64,000 bases of DNA, from positions 434,001 to 498,000 of the forward strand of contig NZ_JAQPCN010000002.1 in NCBI RefSeq assembly GCF_028464225.1. Direction: 5' to 3'. Positions 1-9,711 of the stretch are shown here, piece after piece. Below the pieces are notes generated by a model. That model worked only from the letters and a program-made list of their open reading frames with translations, was not told the DNA's origin and searched no databases. The stretch is from Zeaxanthinibacter sp. PT1. GTDB taxonomy: Bacteria > Bacteroidota > Bacteroidia > Flavobacteriales > Flavobacteriaceae. Positions within the stretch are counted from its first letter, which is position 1. Every line of letters starts with the position of its first letter. A program made the position numbers and the translations under genes.

Positions 1-1375
1 CCGGTGGGATCCCGTCCAGGTGGAACCTTCCGATAGTTTTATTATCATTCGCCATTGGACGTTCACCTTGTAAAACGTGGATCTCCACAGAAGGCTGGTT
101 ATCAGCCGCGGTTGAGAACACTTGTGATTTCTTGGTAGGGATCGTCGTATTGGCTTCGATCAGCTTGGTCAATACTCCACCCATGGTTTCAATTCCCAGG
201 GAAAGCGGGGTAACATCTAACAGCAGTACGTCTTTCACGTCTCCTGTAAGTACTCCACCCTGTATGGCAGCCCCGATGGCTACTACCTCGTCAGGGTTAA
301 CCCCTTTAGATGGTTTCTTGCCAAAGAACTTCTCAACAGCTTCCTGTACTGCCGGGATCCTTGTGGATCCACCAACCAGGATGATCTCGTCTATATCGCT
401 TTTAGAAAGACCGGCCGACTTAAGTGCCGCCTCGCAAGGAGCGATCGTACGTTTAACCAGGTCGCTGATCAGTTGCTCAAACTTAGAACGAGACAATGTC
501 CTTACCAAGTGCTTAGGTCCGGATGCCGTAGCTGTTACATAGGGCAGGTTGATTTCTGTCTGGTTTGATGAAGAAAGCTCGATCTTTGCTTTCTCTGCTG
601 CTTCTCTTAAGCGCTGTAACGCCATAGCGTCTTTACGCAGATCAATATCTTCGTCTTTCTTAAATTCTTCAGCCAGCCAGTCGATGATCTTCTGGTCAAC
701 ATCATCACCTCCCAGGTGGGTATCACCGTCGGTAGAGAGTACTTCAAATACGCCGTCACCCAATTCCAGGATAGAAACGTCATGGGTTCCACCACCGAAA
801 TCGAATACTACGATCTTTTGATCTTTATCTTTTTTATCAAGTCCGTATGCCAACGATGCCGCTGTAGGCTCGTTGATGATACGCTCAACTTTTAATCCTG
901 CGATCTCACCGGCTTCTTTTGTAGCCTGGCGCTGCGCATCGTTAAAGTAGGCCGGTACCGTGATCACAGCCTGGGTCACAGTCTGCCCAAGGTAGTCCTC
1001 AGCAGTTTTCTTCATTTTCTGAAGAATCATTGCTGAAAGTTCCTGTGGCGTGTACAACCTGCCATCGATATCAACACGAGGAGTGTTGTTATCTCCTTTT
1101 ACGACCTTATAAGGTACGCGCTCTACTTCTTTATCCACTTCGGAAAATTTATTTCCCATGAAGCGCTTGATAGAGTAAATAGTTTTATTGGGATTGGTCA
1201 CCGCCTGTCTCTTAGCCGGGTCACCGACCTTAATCTCGCCGCCTTCAACAAAAGCGATCACAGACGGAGTAGTTCTTTTCCCTTCTGCGTTGGGAATTAC
1301 CACCGGCTCGTTTCCTTCCATTACAGAAACGCAGGAGTTGGTAGTACCCAAGTCAATTCCGATAATTTTGCTCAT
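1..1375 (-). CDS. dnaK: Hsp70 chaperone DnaK, N-terminal part (cut by window edge)
   Basis: Cytosolic ATP-driven folding chaperone that works with DnaJ and GrpE. The 458 codons present cover the whole nucleotide-binding domain and the start of the substrate-binding domain; the rest lies beyond base 1. Visible motifs are [10 protein letters not shown] at residues 7-16 (phosphate 1), [12 protein letters not shown] near residue 193 (phosphate 2) and [10 protein letters not shown] near residue 330 (adenosine). The ATG at 1375 gives the canonical [12 protein letters not shown] start. It is divergent from sdaA. The upstream region carries a GACA-N3-TGTC palindrome and an 18-nt element also found before clpB (see 1427-1468), which suggests shared heat-shock control. 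Confidence 0.97.
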   Translation of the reverse strand, partial: MSKIIGIDLGTTNSCVSVMEGNEPVVIPNAEGKRTTPSVIAFVEGGEIKVGDPAKRQAVTNPNKTIYSIKRFMGNKFSEVDKEVERVPYKVVKGDNNTPRVDIDGRLYTPQELSAMILQKMKKTAEDYLGQTVTQAVITVPAYFNDAQRQATKEAGEIAGLKVERIINEPTAASLAYGLDKKDKDQKIVVFDFGGGTHDVSILELGDGVFEVLSTDGDTHLGGDDVDQKIIDWLAEEFKKDEDIDLRKDAMALQRLREAAEKAKIELSSSNQTEINLPYVTATASGPKHLVRTLSRSKFEQLISDLVKRTIAPCEAALKSAGLSKSDIDEIILVGGSTRIPAVQEAVEKFFGKKPSKGVNPDEVVAIGAAIQGGVLTGDVKDVLLLDVTPLSLGIETMGGVLTKLIEANTTIPTKKSQVFSTAADNQPSVEIHVLQGERPMANDNKTIGRFHLDGIPP

Positions 1376-1426
1376 TATATCTTACTTTAAATTAGTGTAT
1401 CCAAAATTTATGATCGCTTACTGAAT

Positions 1427-1468
1427 GTCAAACAACATGCCAACCGGGCAAACATGACAGGTTGTCAT
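1427..1468 (-). promoter_or_regulatory. Putative heat-shock control module upstream of dnaK
   Basis: On the minus strand, a perfect palindrome ATGACA-N3-TGTCAT (1454-1468) is followed after 9 nt by GTTGGCATGTTGTTTGAC (1444 down to 1427), which lies 51 nt before the dnaK ATG. The same arrangement precedes clpB (31196-31239): a palindrome with the same GACA-N3-TGTC core, a 7-nt gap, then an 18-nt element identical at 13 of 18 positions without gaps. Shared position and order before two chaperone genes suggest a common operator and promoter. The palindrome does not resemble CIRCE. The function is inferred only. Confidence 0.45.
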
Positions 1469-1660
1469 TTTCATATTCCAAATCACAGATTTATCAATCT
1501 TCAATCTTTCTGCATTTTTCATTCCGGTGGAATTTTAGGTGCCGCTTCTCTACCCCGTCCCCGACTGTTTAAAGATTTGGTTGAATTCTCTTGGAAAATG
1601 CGACAGGATAACACAGTTTTGTACTTACGAAAACCTTTGAATACTAAGGATTGCTGTTTT

Positions 1661-3085
1661 ATGGAGTGCATCAGTATTTTTGACATGTTAAAGATAGGGA
1701 TAGGGCCTTCTAGCTCTCATACCCTTGGGCCATGGCGTGCTGCGGAAAGGTGGCTGCAAGAATTACAGGAAGACGAACTCTTTGACAGGGTGCAGGAGGT
1801 TAAGGTACGCATCTACGGCTCCCTCTCCCTGACAGGAAAAGGGCATGCCACGGATCTCGCGATCATGATGGGACTTACAGGTGCAGACCCGGAATACGTA
1901 GCAATCGAAAGTATCGATCCTACGGTGCAGCATATTCGTGATCATAAAAAAATTATTCTCGACTGGAAAAGAGAGGTTCCTTTTAACCCGGCAGAAGCCA
2001 TCGAATTTAAAAGGGATTTCTTACCGGTGCACGCCAACGGGATGGAATTTGAAGCCATCCTGGACGACGGTTCTTCCGAAACTGAACGTTATTATTCTAT
2101 AGGCGGAGGGTTTGTCGTAAAAGAAGAGCGCCTCAATGCCAAAAAGAAAATTGAGGTATTCAGATCTTTCCCATTCCCGGTGCAGAAGGGCACCGAGCTC
2201 CTGGAGTACTGCCGGCAGGAACAGAAGTCTATATCGGCCATCGTACTGGAGAACGAACGCTCGCTCAGGGATGACGAGACTATTGATAAGGAGATTAAAC
2301 GAGTCTGGGACACCATGTTAGAGTGCATGTATATCGGGTACCATACAGAAGGAAATCTCCCCGGTGGACTCAATGTCAGGCGACGTGCTTTTGACACCTA
2401 CCAGAAGCTGAAATCTGACATACCCTATGAAACACCACAGGAGTGGCTGGAAGGGATTCGACATACCGAAGTAAAATTCCGGCAGATCCTTAAATGGGTG
2501 AGCTGTTTTGCACTAAGTGTAAACGAAGTGAACGCTTCACTGGGGCGGGTAGTTACCGCTCCTACCAATGGTAGCGCAGGTGTTATCCCTGCTGTACTTA
2601 TGTACTACCTGGTTATCGAAAATCACAATGCGGGATTTGAACATATCAAGCGATTTTTATTAGTGGCGGGAGAGGTCGGCAGCATTTTTAAGAAAGGCGC
2701 CACGATCTCTGCAGCCATGGGTGGCTGCCAGGCAGAGATAGGTGTGTCTTCGGCAATGGCTGCAGCTGCACTGACAGAATTGCTGGGCGGAACCCCGGAA
2801 CAAGTACTTATTGCGGCTGAAATTGCCATGGAGCATCATCTTGGACTAACCTGCGACCCTATAGCTGGTCTTGTACAGATCCCGTGTATAGAAAGGAATT
2901 CCATGGGAGCCATCAAGGCGATCAATGCTGCAGAATTGGCGCTGGATGCCGATCCAAAGAACACTAAAGTTCCGCTGGATAAGGTGGTCAATACTATGTG
3001 GGAAACTGCAAAGGATATGAGTTCCAAGTATAAAGAAACTTCTGAAGGCGGACTTGCGGTCGGAGTTTTTTTAAGCGATTGCTGA
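1661..3085 (+). CDS. sdaA: L-serine ammonia-lyase (serine dehydratase), single-chain type
   Basis: Iron-sulfur enzyme that deaminates L-serine to pyruvate and ammonia in the cytosol. The 474 residues fit the one-chain SdaA form with fused beta and alpha domains. [10 protein letters not shown] near residue 17 is the substrate-binding motif of the family. The three expected cluster cysteines are C356 (GGCQAE), C398 (LTCDP) and C409 (PCIERN). The frame is open back to 1454, but those 69 upstream codons do not look like the family, so the ATG at 1661 ([15 protein letters not shown]) is chosen. It is monocistronic, with dnaK divergent upstream and a small secreted-protein gene convergent downstream. 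Confidence 0.93.
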   Translation: MECISIFDMLKIGIGPSSSHTLGPWRAAERWLQELQEDELFDRVQEVKVRIYGSLSLTGKGHATDLAIMMGLTGADPEYVAIESIDPTVQHIRDHKKIILDWKREVPFNPAEAIEFKRDFLPVHANGMEFEAILDDGSSETERYYSIGGGFVVKEERLNAKKKIEVFRSFPFPVQKGTELLEYCRQEQKSISAIVLENERSLRDDETIDKEIKRVWDTMLECMYIGYHTEGNLPGGLNVRRRAFDTYQKLKSDIPYETPQEWLEGIRHTEVKFRQILKWVSCFALSVNEVNASLGRVVTAPTNGSAGVIPAVLMYYLVIENHNAGFEHIKRFLLVAGEVGSIFKKGATISAAMGGCQAEIGVSSAMAAAALTELLGGTPEQVLIAAEIAMEHHLGLTCDPIAGLVQIPCIERNSMGAIKAINAAELALDADPKNTKVPLDKVVNTMWETAKDMSSKYKETSEGGLAVGVFLSDC

Positions 3086-3088
3086 TCC

Positions 3089-3544
3089 TTACGGGCAATC
3101 CGTTTTCCTTCGGGTATCAACCAGGTAGAGAATCTGCCATTTACCCCTCACCTTGCCCAGTTGAAAAGCATTTACCCCACAATGGGAAAAACGACCGTTC
3201 ACATAGAATTCGTAGGGCGTCCAAACCTGGGCAATGGGTCCATCCATTATCACCTCATAACTCTTGATCCGCTCTTCGATCAGGATGGTATCCGGCAGTT
3301 GGTGCATACCTGAAAGAAATTTTTGACGAGACTGATCTACGAGTATGAACTCTGAAGTACCTGTAGGTTTCATGGTCTGCAACTGCATTCCCGTTGCCAT
3401 AAACTGGCTCATGCCGCTGGTATCCCTGGCGTGAAAAGCCTTAAAAAAATCCCTGATCACAGTCTTGGGATCATCCGGGACAGACTGGCTCATAAGTCCG
3501 TTGGAGAACAACAGACAGCTAATCGTAATAAACAACACACGCAT
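3089..3544 (-). CDS. Small secreted NTF2/SnoaL-like protein
   Basis: 151 residues with a signal peptide (MRVLFITISCLLFSNGLMSQ, cleavage likely after residue 19 or 20), so probably periplasmic. The body begins with DPKTVIRDFFKAFHARDTSGM, the usual helix and turn of NTF2/SnoaL-like (DUF4440-type) cone folds, and ends in beta strands that include QVWTPYEFYVNGRFSHCGVNAF. These folds include both enzymes and simple binding proteins, so no reaction can be given. It is convergent with sdaA, with 3 nt between the stop codons. No partner gene is linked on the minus strand. Confidence 0.75.
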   Translation of the reverse strand: MRVLFITISCLLFSNGLMSQSVPDDPKTVIRDFFKAFHARDTSGMSQFMATGMQLQTMKPTGTSEFILVDQSRQKFLSGMHQLPDTILIEERIKSYEVIMDGPIAQVWTPYEFYVNGRFSHCGVNAFQLGKVRGKWQILYLVDTRRKTDCP

Positions 3545-3663
3545 ATAGAAGTTTTAGGTTCAGAAAGATAGGTAATAAGCCTCATATTTCCATTAAGCCT
3601 GGCCTAACCTGATAGGGGTTTACAATAAATCTCCTTACCTTTAATCCCGCTAAAATACAGCCT

Positions 3664-4482
3664 ATGTCCACCGCAAAATCCGAATACAAACGTGTCACTG
3701 TAAAATCCTTGGTCGATATGAAGCAGAAAGGGGAAAAGATCTCCATGCTGACTTCTTATGACTATTCTATGGCCAAGATCGTAGATGCGGCCAAAGTAGA
3801 TGTTATCCTGGTGGGCGATTCTGCCAGTAATGTCATGGCCGGACATGAGACCACTTTACCGATTACCTTAGACCAGATGATCTACCACGCCACCTCCGTG
3901 ATCAGGGCTGTCAACCGCGCGCTGGTTGTAGTAGATATCCCTTTTGGGAGTTACCAGAGTGACCCCAAAGAGGCCCTGCGGTCTGCCATCAGGATCATGA
4001 AGGAGAGCGGGGCGCATGCGGTTAAGTTAGAAGGTGGTTGCGAGATCAAAGAGTCTGTAAAGCGGATCCTGAATGCCGGGATTCCCGTAATGGGACACCT
4101 GGGCCTAACCCCACAGTCTATATATAAATTTGGTACTTACTCGGTCAGGGCGAAAGAAGAAGATGAAGCGGAAAAATTGATCGAAGATGCCAAAATGCTG
4201 GAAAAACTGGGGTGCTTTGCCATTGTACTTGAAAAAATTCCTGCCGAACTTACAAAGAGAGTCTCCGAGCAATTGTCCATACCTACCATTGGTATTGGCG
4301 GCGGGCCTTATGCCGACGGGCAGGTACTGGTGATCCACGACCTGCTGGGAATGACCCACGAATTTAATCCCCGCTTCTTACGTCGTTATATGAACTTGTA
4401 CGAAGAAATGGGGAACGCCATCTCCAGGTACGTCTCTGATGTAAAGAACCAGGATTTCCCAAACGAAGATGAACAATATTAG
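3664..4482 (+). CDS. panB: 3-methyl-2-oxobutanoate hydroxymethyltransferase
   Basis: First enzyme of pantothenate (vitamin B5 and CoA) synthesis: it transfers a hydroxymethyl group from methylene-tetrahydrofolate to 2-oxoisovalerate, giving ketopantoate. The 272 residues match the family's usual length of about 265-275. Motifs are [35 protein letters not shown] (metal and substrate site), [26 protein letters not shown] and [17 protein letters not shown] pseudouridine synthase gene follows after 14 nt on the same strand, so the two are probably co-transcribed. Later CoA genes (coaE, coaBC) lie elsewhere in the window. Confidence 0.97.
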   Translation: MSTAKSEYKRVTVKSLVDMKQKGEKISMLTSYDYSMAKIVDAAKVDVILVGDSASNVMAGHETTLPITLDQMIYHATSVIRAVNRALVVVDIPFGSYQSDPKEALRSAIRIMKESGAHAVKLEGGCEIKESVKRILNAGIPVMGHLGLTPQSIYKFGTYSVRAKEEDEAEKLIEDAKMLEKLGCFAIVLEKIPAELTKRVSEQLSIPTIGIGGGPYADGQVLVIHDLLGMTHEFNPRFLRRYMNLYEEMGNAISRYVSDVKNQDFPNEDEQY

Positions 4483-4496
4483 TCCATCTGCATTCT

Positions 4497-5183
4497 ATGG
4501 CCTCTACCCCATCTAACTTAGCTGTACTTTTTGAAGACAATCACCTGATTGCCATCAACAAACAAGCCGGCGATATCGTACAGGGCGATAAGACCGGGGA
4601 TATGCCCCTGAGCGAAGTGGTTAAACTTTACATTAAAACCAAGTACGATAAACCCGGAAATGTCTACCTGGGGGTAACCCACCGCCTGGACAGGCCTACT
4701 TCTGGTGTCGTGGTTTTTGCAAAGACCTCTAAAGCACTGCCCCGTATGAACAAGCTTTTCGCCGAAAAAGAAACGGAAAAAACCTACTGGGCCCTGGTCA
4801 AGAATCCTCCCCCAAAGACCCAGGACACCCTGACCCACTGGATGATCAGGAATCATAAACAGAATAAATCCTACGCCCATAATGATGAGAAGCCCAATAG
4901 CAAAAAGGCTGTTCTTCATTATAAGTTATTAAAACAACTGAATAATTACTACCTGCTCGAAATTACACTGGAGACAGGAAGACATCACCAGATACGTGCG
5001 CAGCTTTCGGCAATTGGTTGCCCTATTAAGGGTGATTTAAAATACGGCTTTGATCGCAGCAACGCCGATGCCAGTATCCATCTCCATGCCCATAAACTAT
5101 CTTTTATCCACCCTGTTCGTAATGAAAGCATAGCGATCATTGCGCCTCCTCCCCGGGACGTCCTGTGGGATGCATGTCTGTAA
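4497..5183 (+). CDS. RluA-family RNA pseudouridine synthase
   Basis: 228 residues with the RluA-type catalytic core. HRLDRPTSGVVVFAKT (about residues 62-77) contains the active-site Asp of the HRLDxxTSG motif, and LETGRHHQIRAQLSAIG is the second family signature. There is no N-terminal S4 domain, so this is a short RluA/TruC-like member whose RNA target (rRNA or tRNA) cannot be read from sequence. It acts in the cytosol. The start codon lies 14 nt after panB, so it probably shares the panB transcript. The next gene, a lipoprotein, is 41 nt downstream on the same strand. Confidence 0.9.
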   Translation: MASTPSNLAVLFEDNHLIAINKQAGDIVQGDKTGDMPLSEVVKLYIKTKYDKPGNVYLGVTHRLDRPTSGVVVFAKTSKALPRMNKLFAEKETEKTYWALVKNPPPKTQDTLTHWMIRNHKQNKSYAHNDEKPNSKKAVLHYKLLKQLNNYYLLEITLETGRHHQIRAQLSAIGCPIKGDLKYGFDRSNADASIHLHAHKLSFIHPVRNESIAIIAPPPRDVLWDACL

Positions 5184-5224
5184 ATGATTATCTTTATTTA
5201 AAACCAGCCTAATACGCTCACCTT

Positions 5225-5743
5225 ATGAACCGTCTTTTCCTAGCTTTGATCGCTGTATTGGTAGTGGGATGCTCCGGCTCTCGCGGCATAGATTCATTCT
5301 ACAAATCCCACAAGAACGATCCGGAGGTCATGGCCGTCCGCGTACCCGAGGTTATGCTGTCTTTCCTTAGAACCGCTTCACCGGAAATGCGCGAATTTAT
5401 CGGCAATGCCCAGGATATCCGTTATATGAAACTTCCGCTCCAGGGCGAGGAAGAAAAAAATGAGATTAATGATTGGGTAGATAATCTTGAGAGCGGTTCA
5501 TTTATCGAAATTTACAGGAGAAATGATCCCCAGGGGAAGAATGTGGTTTCCATACGCGAAAATGGCAGAAGTGTTAAGGAAGTCGTGGTCTACACCAGTG
5601 ACATGAATACCGGTTCCATACTTTACTTCAGCGGCGACTTTGCCCCCGAAAAAATCCGTGAAATGGCTAAAACCAGTGGTTTCGACAAATTTGCCACAAG
5701 TCTGCTGCTCGAATTTAAACCCATGACCCCTGTCAGCGAATAA
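5225..5743 (+). CDS. DUF4252-type lipoprotein
   Basis: 172 residues. A lipoprotein signal with lipobox LVVGC (Cys16) predicts a lipid-anchored envelope protein. The rest resembles the DUF4252 family of Bacteroidota: IDSFYKSHKNDPEVMAVRVP near the start, then FIEIYRRNDPQGKNVVSIRE and VKEVVVYTSDMNTGSILYFSG. Family function is unknown to me. It is the third gene of a plus-strand run after panB and the pseudouridine synthase. Its last 11 bp overlap the 3' end of the convergent gene at 5733-7277. Confidence 0.8.
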   Translation: MNRLFLALIAVLVVGCSGSRGIDSFYKSHKNDPEVMAVRVPEVMLSFLRTASPEMREFIGNAQDIRYMKLPLQGEEEKNEINDWVDNLESGSFIEIYRRNDPQGKNVVSIRENGRSVKEVVVYTSDMNTGSILYFSGDFAPEKIREMAKTSGFDKFATSLLLEFKPMTPVSE

Positions 5744-7277
5744 GGCTGCTCGCCTTTTCCTTGATAATCTCTCCAACCGGTTTATTCTCCAGGTGGCTCT
5801 CTAGCCATGAAATGATATCCAGGTATAGGAAAGCTCGCTTTTCGTAGGGATGATTTTCGTATTTCTTCAGTTCGGCATGCAATTTCCGAAACTCGTTCTT
5901 CAGGTCATGGGGGTATATATCCCCCAGCCCCCTCAGGAATTTGATCATCTCTTTCTGCACGGCGTGCAGGTCGTTCATTTTAAGCAAAAACTTATAGGTG
6001 CTTTTTAGCTGTACCTCCAGGTGGTAGTCCATACCTGCCTCGTAATGGGCGACCAGGCTGAGTACCCTGGCAAAACACATAAGGTCCTCGCGCATCTTTA
6101 AATTCTTGTTGTTGATGATCTTTTTAAGATAGTTGATACACTCCTTATTCTTTCCGATCCCAAAATATAAACAGGCAATCTTATAGTAGAAGATCATAAC
6201 ATGGTGCTCATCAATCCGCTCCCGGTGTTCAGCGATTCCAGCTTCTATAGGTTTAACCCATTTCAGCCCCTCTTCAAAGGTCCCTTCCATAAAATGAAGG
6301 TTCAGTTTATTGAGGTTGATATAGAGGAAAGACAGCGAGCGTATGTTATCGTTCTGGGGAAAATCAGATGATTGTGTCATCGCCTCCAGCTTTTCCAGTA
6401 CCAGCCTGAACTGTGAACTATATTTTACATAGAAGAGAGATTCCATTAAATAATGATTCCCCTTCAGGTAAAACACCGGGTTCAGGTAGATCATTTCCTT
6501 ATGCTCATCAAAAAGGTCTACCCATTTGCTGGAGTACTTATAACAGGAGAGGAAGTCCTGCACCAGGAAACTGTACCAGAGATGCGCCTTGTACAGCCAT
6601 AATTTCTCCCTGAACCCCAGGTCTTCCAGCTTGTATTCCGGTAAATGGGAATCAAAGTAGTTCTTAACGCGCTGGTAATCATCATCACTCCTCACGTAAC
6701 CCACTTTCAGCATCATACCGTAAAGCTGTAAAGAGAGATTAGAGAGCTTGCTGGTCATAACATTATGTGCAGACAATTCCTTAGCCTGCATGGCAAGTTC
6801 ATCTGCCCGGTCCGGGATGCTCCTGGTGATGTACTGGGTCTCTATGACCTTCTCCAGTTCTACGATCTCGTAAGCGATATTCTTCTCCTCGTTGTCAATA
6901 GCAACGGCTTTCACCTTATCCAGGATTTTTAAACTCTGTTTATAGAGGCCTTTTTGATAGAGTATGGTTGCAAAATCCAATTGTTCCCTGATCTGCACCC
7001 GGATGTTCTGGTTGACGGGGTTCAGGCGCAGACTGACCAATATTTGTTTGTAGAGATGTGCTTTGAGGTTAGAAAGTTGTGATTTCTTTACAATTCCACT
7101 CTCCAGGATAGCTTGTTCATCATAAGACTTCATCTTATCCAGGAGATTAAAAAGCGCCAGGAACTTGGCATCAGTATTTACCCCCAGTCTGCCTACGTAG
7201 AGTTTAAATTGTCTTTTTTCGGATTTAGAAAGGGATTTGACCAGTATGAACAATGCATCTTTTGGGGCATTTGTCAT
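5733..7277 (-). CDS. Conserved hypothetical helical-repeat (TPR-like) protein
   Basis: 514 residues, no signal peptide or membrane segment, so probably cytosolic. Nearly all helical, with TPR-like pairs such as ILYQKGLYKQSLKILDKV and MIFYYKIACLYFGIGKNKEC. The N-terminus (APKDALFILVKSLSKSEKRQFKLYV) is basic and distinctive. I know no named family for it. Such alpha-solenoids usually bind proteins, but no partner is indicated by context: the gene stands alone between a convergent lipoprotein gene (11 bp overlap) and the divergent leuA gene. Confidence 0.75.
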   Translation of the reverse strand: MTNAPKDALFILVKSLSKSEKRQFKLYVGRLGVNTDAKFLALFNLLDKMKSYDEQAILESGIVKKSQLSNLKAHLYKQILVSLRLNPVNQNIRVQIREQLDFATILYQKGLYKQSLKILDKVKAVAIDNEEKNIAYEIVELEKVIETQYITRSIPDRADELAMQAKELSAHNVMTSKLSNLSLQLYGMMLKVGYVRSDDDYQRVKNYFDSHLPEYKLEDLGFREKLWLYKAHLWYSFLVQDFLSCYKYSSKWVDLFDEHKEMIYLNPVFYLKGNHYLMESLFYVKYSSQFRLVLEKLEAMTQSSDFPQNDNIRSLSFLYINLNKLNLHFMEGTFEEGLKWVKPIEAGIAEHRERIDEHHVMIFYYKIACLYFGIGKNKECINYLKKIINNKNLKMREDLMCFARVLSLVAHYEAGMDYHLEVQLKSTYKFLLKMNDLHAVQKEMIKFLRGLGDIYPHDLKNEFRKLHAELKKYENHPYEKRAFLYLDIISWLESHLENKPVGEIIKEKASSLIR

Positions 7278-7417
7278 CGTAAAATATACTATTTAATTAA
7301 TTGATTACCAGTAACTTATATAAACCTCAAAGTATCTAAGCATTGTAAATGACAATTCCCCGACCCCCTGTTTCTTTAAGCTAATTATAACTTCGTCTTT
7401 AAAATTAGGGAATTATC

Positions 7418-8590
7418 ATGAGTAAAGATAAGGTACAAATTTTTGATACTACGTTAAGGGATGGTGAACAGGTGCCGGGATGCAAGTTAGACACCAAACA
7501 AAAACTGGTGATAGCCAGGCAGCTGGACCAACTGGGCGTAGATGTCATCGAGGCAGGTTTCCCAGTCTCCAGCCCGGGTGATTTCCAATCGGTAAACGAG
7601 ATCGCGAAGTTGGTAAAACATGCCACGGTTTGTGGACTGACCCGGGCGGTCAGGAAAGACATCGAGGTTGCGGCAGAAGCGTTACGGGGCGCGGTAAGAC
7701 CCAGGATTCATACGGGTATCGGAACATCGGAATCCCATATTAAATATAAGTTCAATTCTACTCAAGATAAGATCCTGGAACGGGCTTACGAGGCCGTAGC
7801 CTATGCAAAAACATTTGTGGAGGATGTAGAATTCTATGCTGAAGATGCAGGGCGTACAGATAATGAATTCCTGGCCCGGATCTGTGAAGCAGCCATTAAG
7901 GCGGGGGCTACCGTTCTTAATATCCCGGATACCACAGGTTATTGTCTTCCCGAAGAATACGGGGCAAAGATGAAGTACCTGAAAGAAAACGTTAAAGGTA
8001 TAGAGAAGGCCATATTGTCCTGCCATTGCCATAACGACCTTGGGCTGGCGACCGCAAATTCTATTGCAGGTGTCATCAACGGCGCACGGCAGATAGAATG
8101 TACCATTAACGGTATTGGTGAAAGAGCAGGAAATACCTCCTTAGAGGAAGTGGTTATGATCTTGAGACAACACCCTTACCTGAACCTGGATACCGGAATC
8201 AAAAGTGAGATGCTATTTGAGACCAGCCAGATGGTATCCGCTAAAATGGGGATGCCGGTACAGCCCAATAAGGCAATCGTAGGCTCTAACGCCTTTGCTC
8301 ACAGTTCCGGAATCCACCAGGACGGGGTGATCAAAAAACGAGAAACATATGAAATTATCGATCCGGCGGAAGTAGGGGTCACTGAATCCTCTATAGTGCT
8401 TACCGCCCGAAGCGGAAGGGCGGCTTTGGCATGGAGGGCTAAAAAGGTAGGCTACGAATTGACCAAAATACAATTGGATGAGGTCTACCAGGAGTTTCTG
8501 CAATATGCCGATCGTAAAAAAGAAATCCTGGACGAAGATATCCACGAGATCATAGACAGCTGCAAGGTTAAATTAGAAAGCTTAGCGTAG
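7418..8590 (+). CDS. leuA: 2-isopropylmalate synthase, short form without regulatory domain
   Basis: Condenses acetyl-CoA with 2-oxoisovalerate, the first committed step to leucine. The TIM-barrel core is clear: [12 protein letters not shown] (residues 10-21), [13 protein letters not shown], and the metal-binding [13 protein letters not shown] near residue 206. At 390 residues it stops after the linker helices (IDPAEVGV, the alpha-helical tail) and lacks the roughly 120-residue LeuA dimer domain that carries leucine feedback inhibition in longer enzymes. Homocitrate or citramalate synthase is possible from the fold alone, but the leuB gene starts at the very next base, which favours leucine synthesis. 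leuC and leuD are not in this window. Confidence 0.92.
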   Translation: MSKDKVQIFDTTLRDGEQVPGCKLDTKQKLVIARQLDQLGVDVIEAGFPVSSPGDFQSVNEIAKLVKHATVCGLTRAVRKDIEVAAEALRGAVRPRIHTGIGTSESHIKYKFNSTQDKILERAYEAVAYAKTFVEDVEFYAEDAGRTDNEFLARICEAAIKAGATVLNIPDTTGYCLPEEYGAKMKYLKENVKGIEKAILSCHCHNDLGLATANSIAGVINGARQIECTINGIGERAGNTSLEEVVMILRQHPYLNLDTGIKSEMLFETSQMVSAKMGMPVQPNKAIVGSNAFAHSSGIHQDGVIKKRETYEIIDPAEVGVTESSIVLTARSGRAALAWRAKKVGYELTKIQLDEVYQEFLQYADRKKEILDEDIHEIIDSCKVKLESLA

Positions 8591-9709
8591 ATGAAGTTGA
8601 ATATAGCATTGTTACCTGGAGACGGGATTGGACCCGAGGTAACAGCACAGGCCGTAAAATGCCTGCAGGCAATAGAGGAAGCATTTGGTCATAGTTTTAG
8701 CTATACCAAGGCACCCGTGGGTGCTATTGCCATGGAGAAGGGAGGTAATCCTTTACCGGAGGAAACGCTTAAAATCTGCAAAGAATCTGATGCAATCCTG
8801 TTTGGAGCCATAGGGGATCCTAAATACGATAATGACCCGGATGCCAAGGTGAGGCCAGAGCAAGGCCTGTTGCAATTGCGACAAGCTTTAGGCCTGTTTG
8901 GAAATATCAGGCCGGTTAAAGCTTTCCCTACTATCCTGGAAAAATCACCACTGAAGAAGCACATCATAAAAACGGCAGATTTCGTGATCTATCGTGAGCT
9001 GACGGGGGGTATCTATTTTGGTGAAAAGAAACTGAATGAATCCGGCACGGTCGCCTCGGATCTTTGTGAATATTCTGAAAAGGAGATCAGCAGGATAGCC
9101 CACCTGGCTTTCAAGGCAGCTAAATTGAGGCGCAACAAGGTCACCATGGTCGATAAAGCCAATGTCCTGGAAACTTCCAGGTTGTGGCGCCGGGTGGTAA
9201 AAAGGATTGGAGAAAGTTATCCTGAAATTGAGCTGGACTTCATGTATATCGATAACGCAGCCATGCAACTGATCCTGAATCCCGGTATGTTTGATGTGAT
9301 CCTGACCGAGAACCTTTTCGGGGACATTCTATCTGATGCGGGAAGTGCTATCGGGGGTTCTATAGGCTTACTCCCCTCTTCATCCGTAGGAGAACAGCAT
9401 GCCATGTTTGAACCCATTCACGGGTCCTACCCACAAGCCAAGGGAAAAAATATCGCCAACCCTATCGCCTCTATCCTATCAGCAGCGATGATGATGGAGC
9501 ATTTTGGGCTCCGGGAAGAAACACAGGCTATTGTCAACGCGGTCTATAAATCGATGAAACAGAATATTGTAACCCCGGACCTGAATGCAAAGGGGAAATA
9601 CGGTACGGATCACGTGGGGGAATATATCGCTAATAATATAGTAGATGCCGATGATCACCTCACCATGAACAAAGAAAACATAGGTTTGGGGAAATCGACC
9701 ATTATCTGA
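8591..9709 (+). CDS. leuB: 3-isopropylmalate dehydrogenase
   Basis: NAD-dependent oxidative decarboxylation of 3-isopropylmalate in leucine synthesis, in the cytosol. The 372 residues fit LeuB. Motifs are LLPGDGIGPEV (residues 7-17), RPEQGLLQLRQALGLFGNIRP, RELTGGIYFGEK, and the metal and nucleotide region DAGSAIGGSIGLLPSSSVG followed by FEPIHGSYPQAKGKNIANP. Its ATG directly abuts the leuA stop codon (TAG then ATG), a typical translationally coupled pair. A TlpA-like gene ends 2 bp downstream in convergent orientation. Confidence 0.97.
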   Translation: MKLNIALLPGDGIGPEVTAQAVKCLQAIEEAFGHSFSYTKAPVGAIAMEKGGNPLPEETLKICKESDAILFGAIGDPKYDNDPDAKVRPEQGLLQLRQALGLFGNIRPVKAFPTILEKSPLKKHIIKTADFVIYRELTGGIYFGEKKLNESGTVASDLCEYSEKEISRIAHLAFKAAKLRRNKVTMVDKANVLETSRLWRRVVKRIGESYPEIELDFMYIDNAAMQLILNPGMFDVILTENLFGDILSDAGSAIGGSIGLLPSSSVGEQHAMFEPIHGSYPQAKGKNIANPIASILSAAMMMEHFGLREETQAIVNAVYKSMKQNIVTPDLNAKGKYGTDHVGEYIANNIVDADDHLTMNKENIGLGKSTII

Positions 9710-9711
9710 TT

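Noticed and set aside
132-821. Plus-strand open frames across the first kilobase
   Set aside because: They lie antisense to a strongly conserved dnaK reading frame and have low-complexity, Ser-rich products.
1454-1660. Open frame extending sdaA 69 codons upstream
   Set aside because: The extension does not resemble the enzyme family and overlaps the dnaK upstream region; the ATG at 1661 gives the expected N-terminus.
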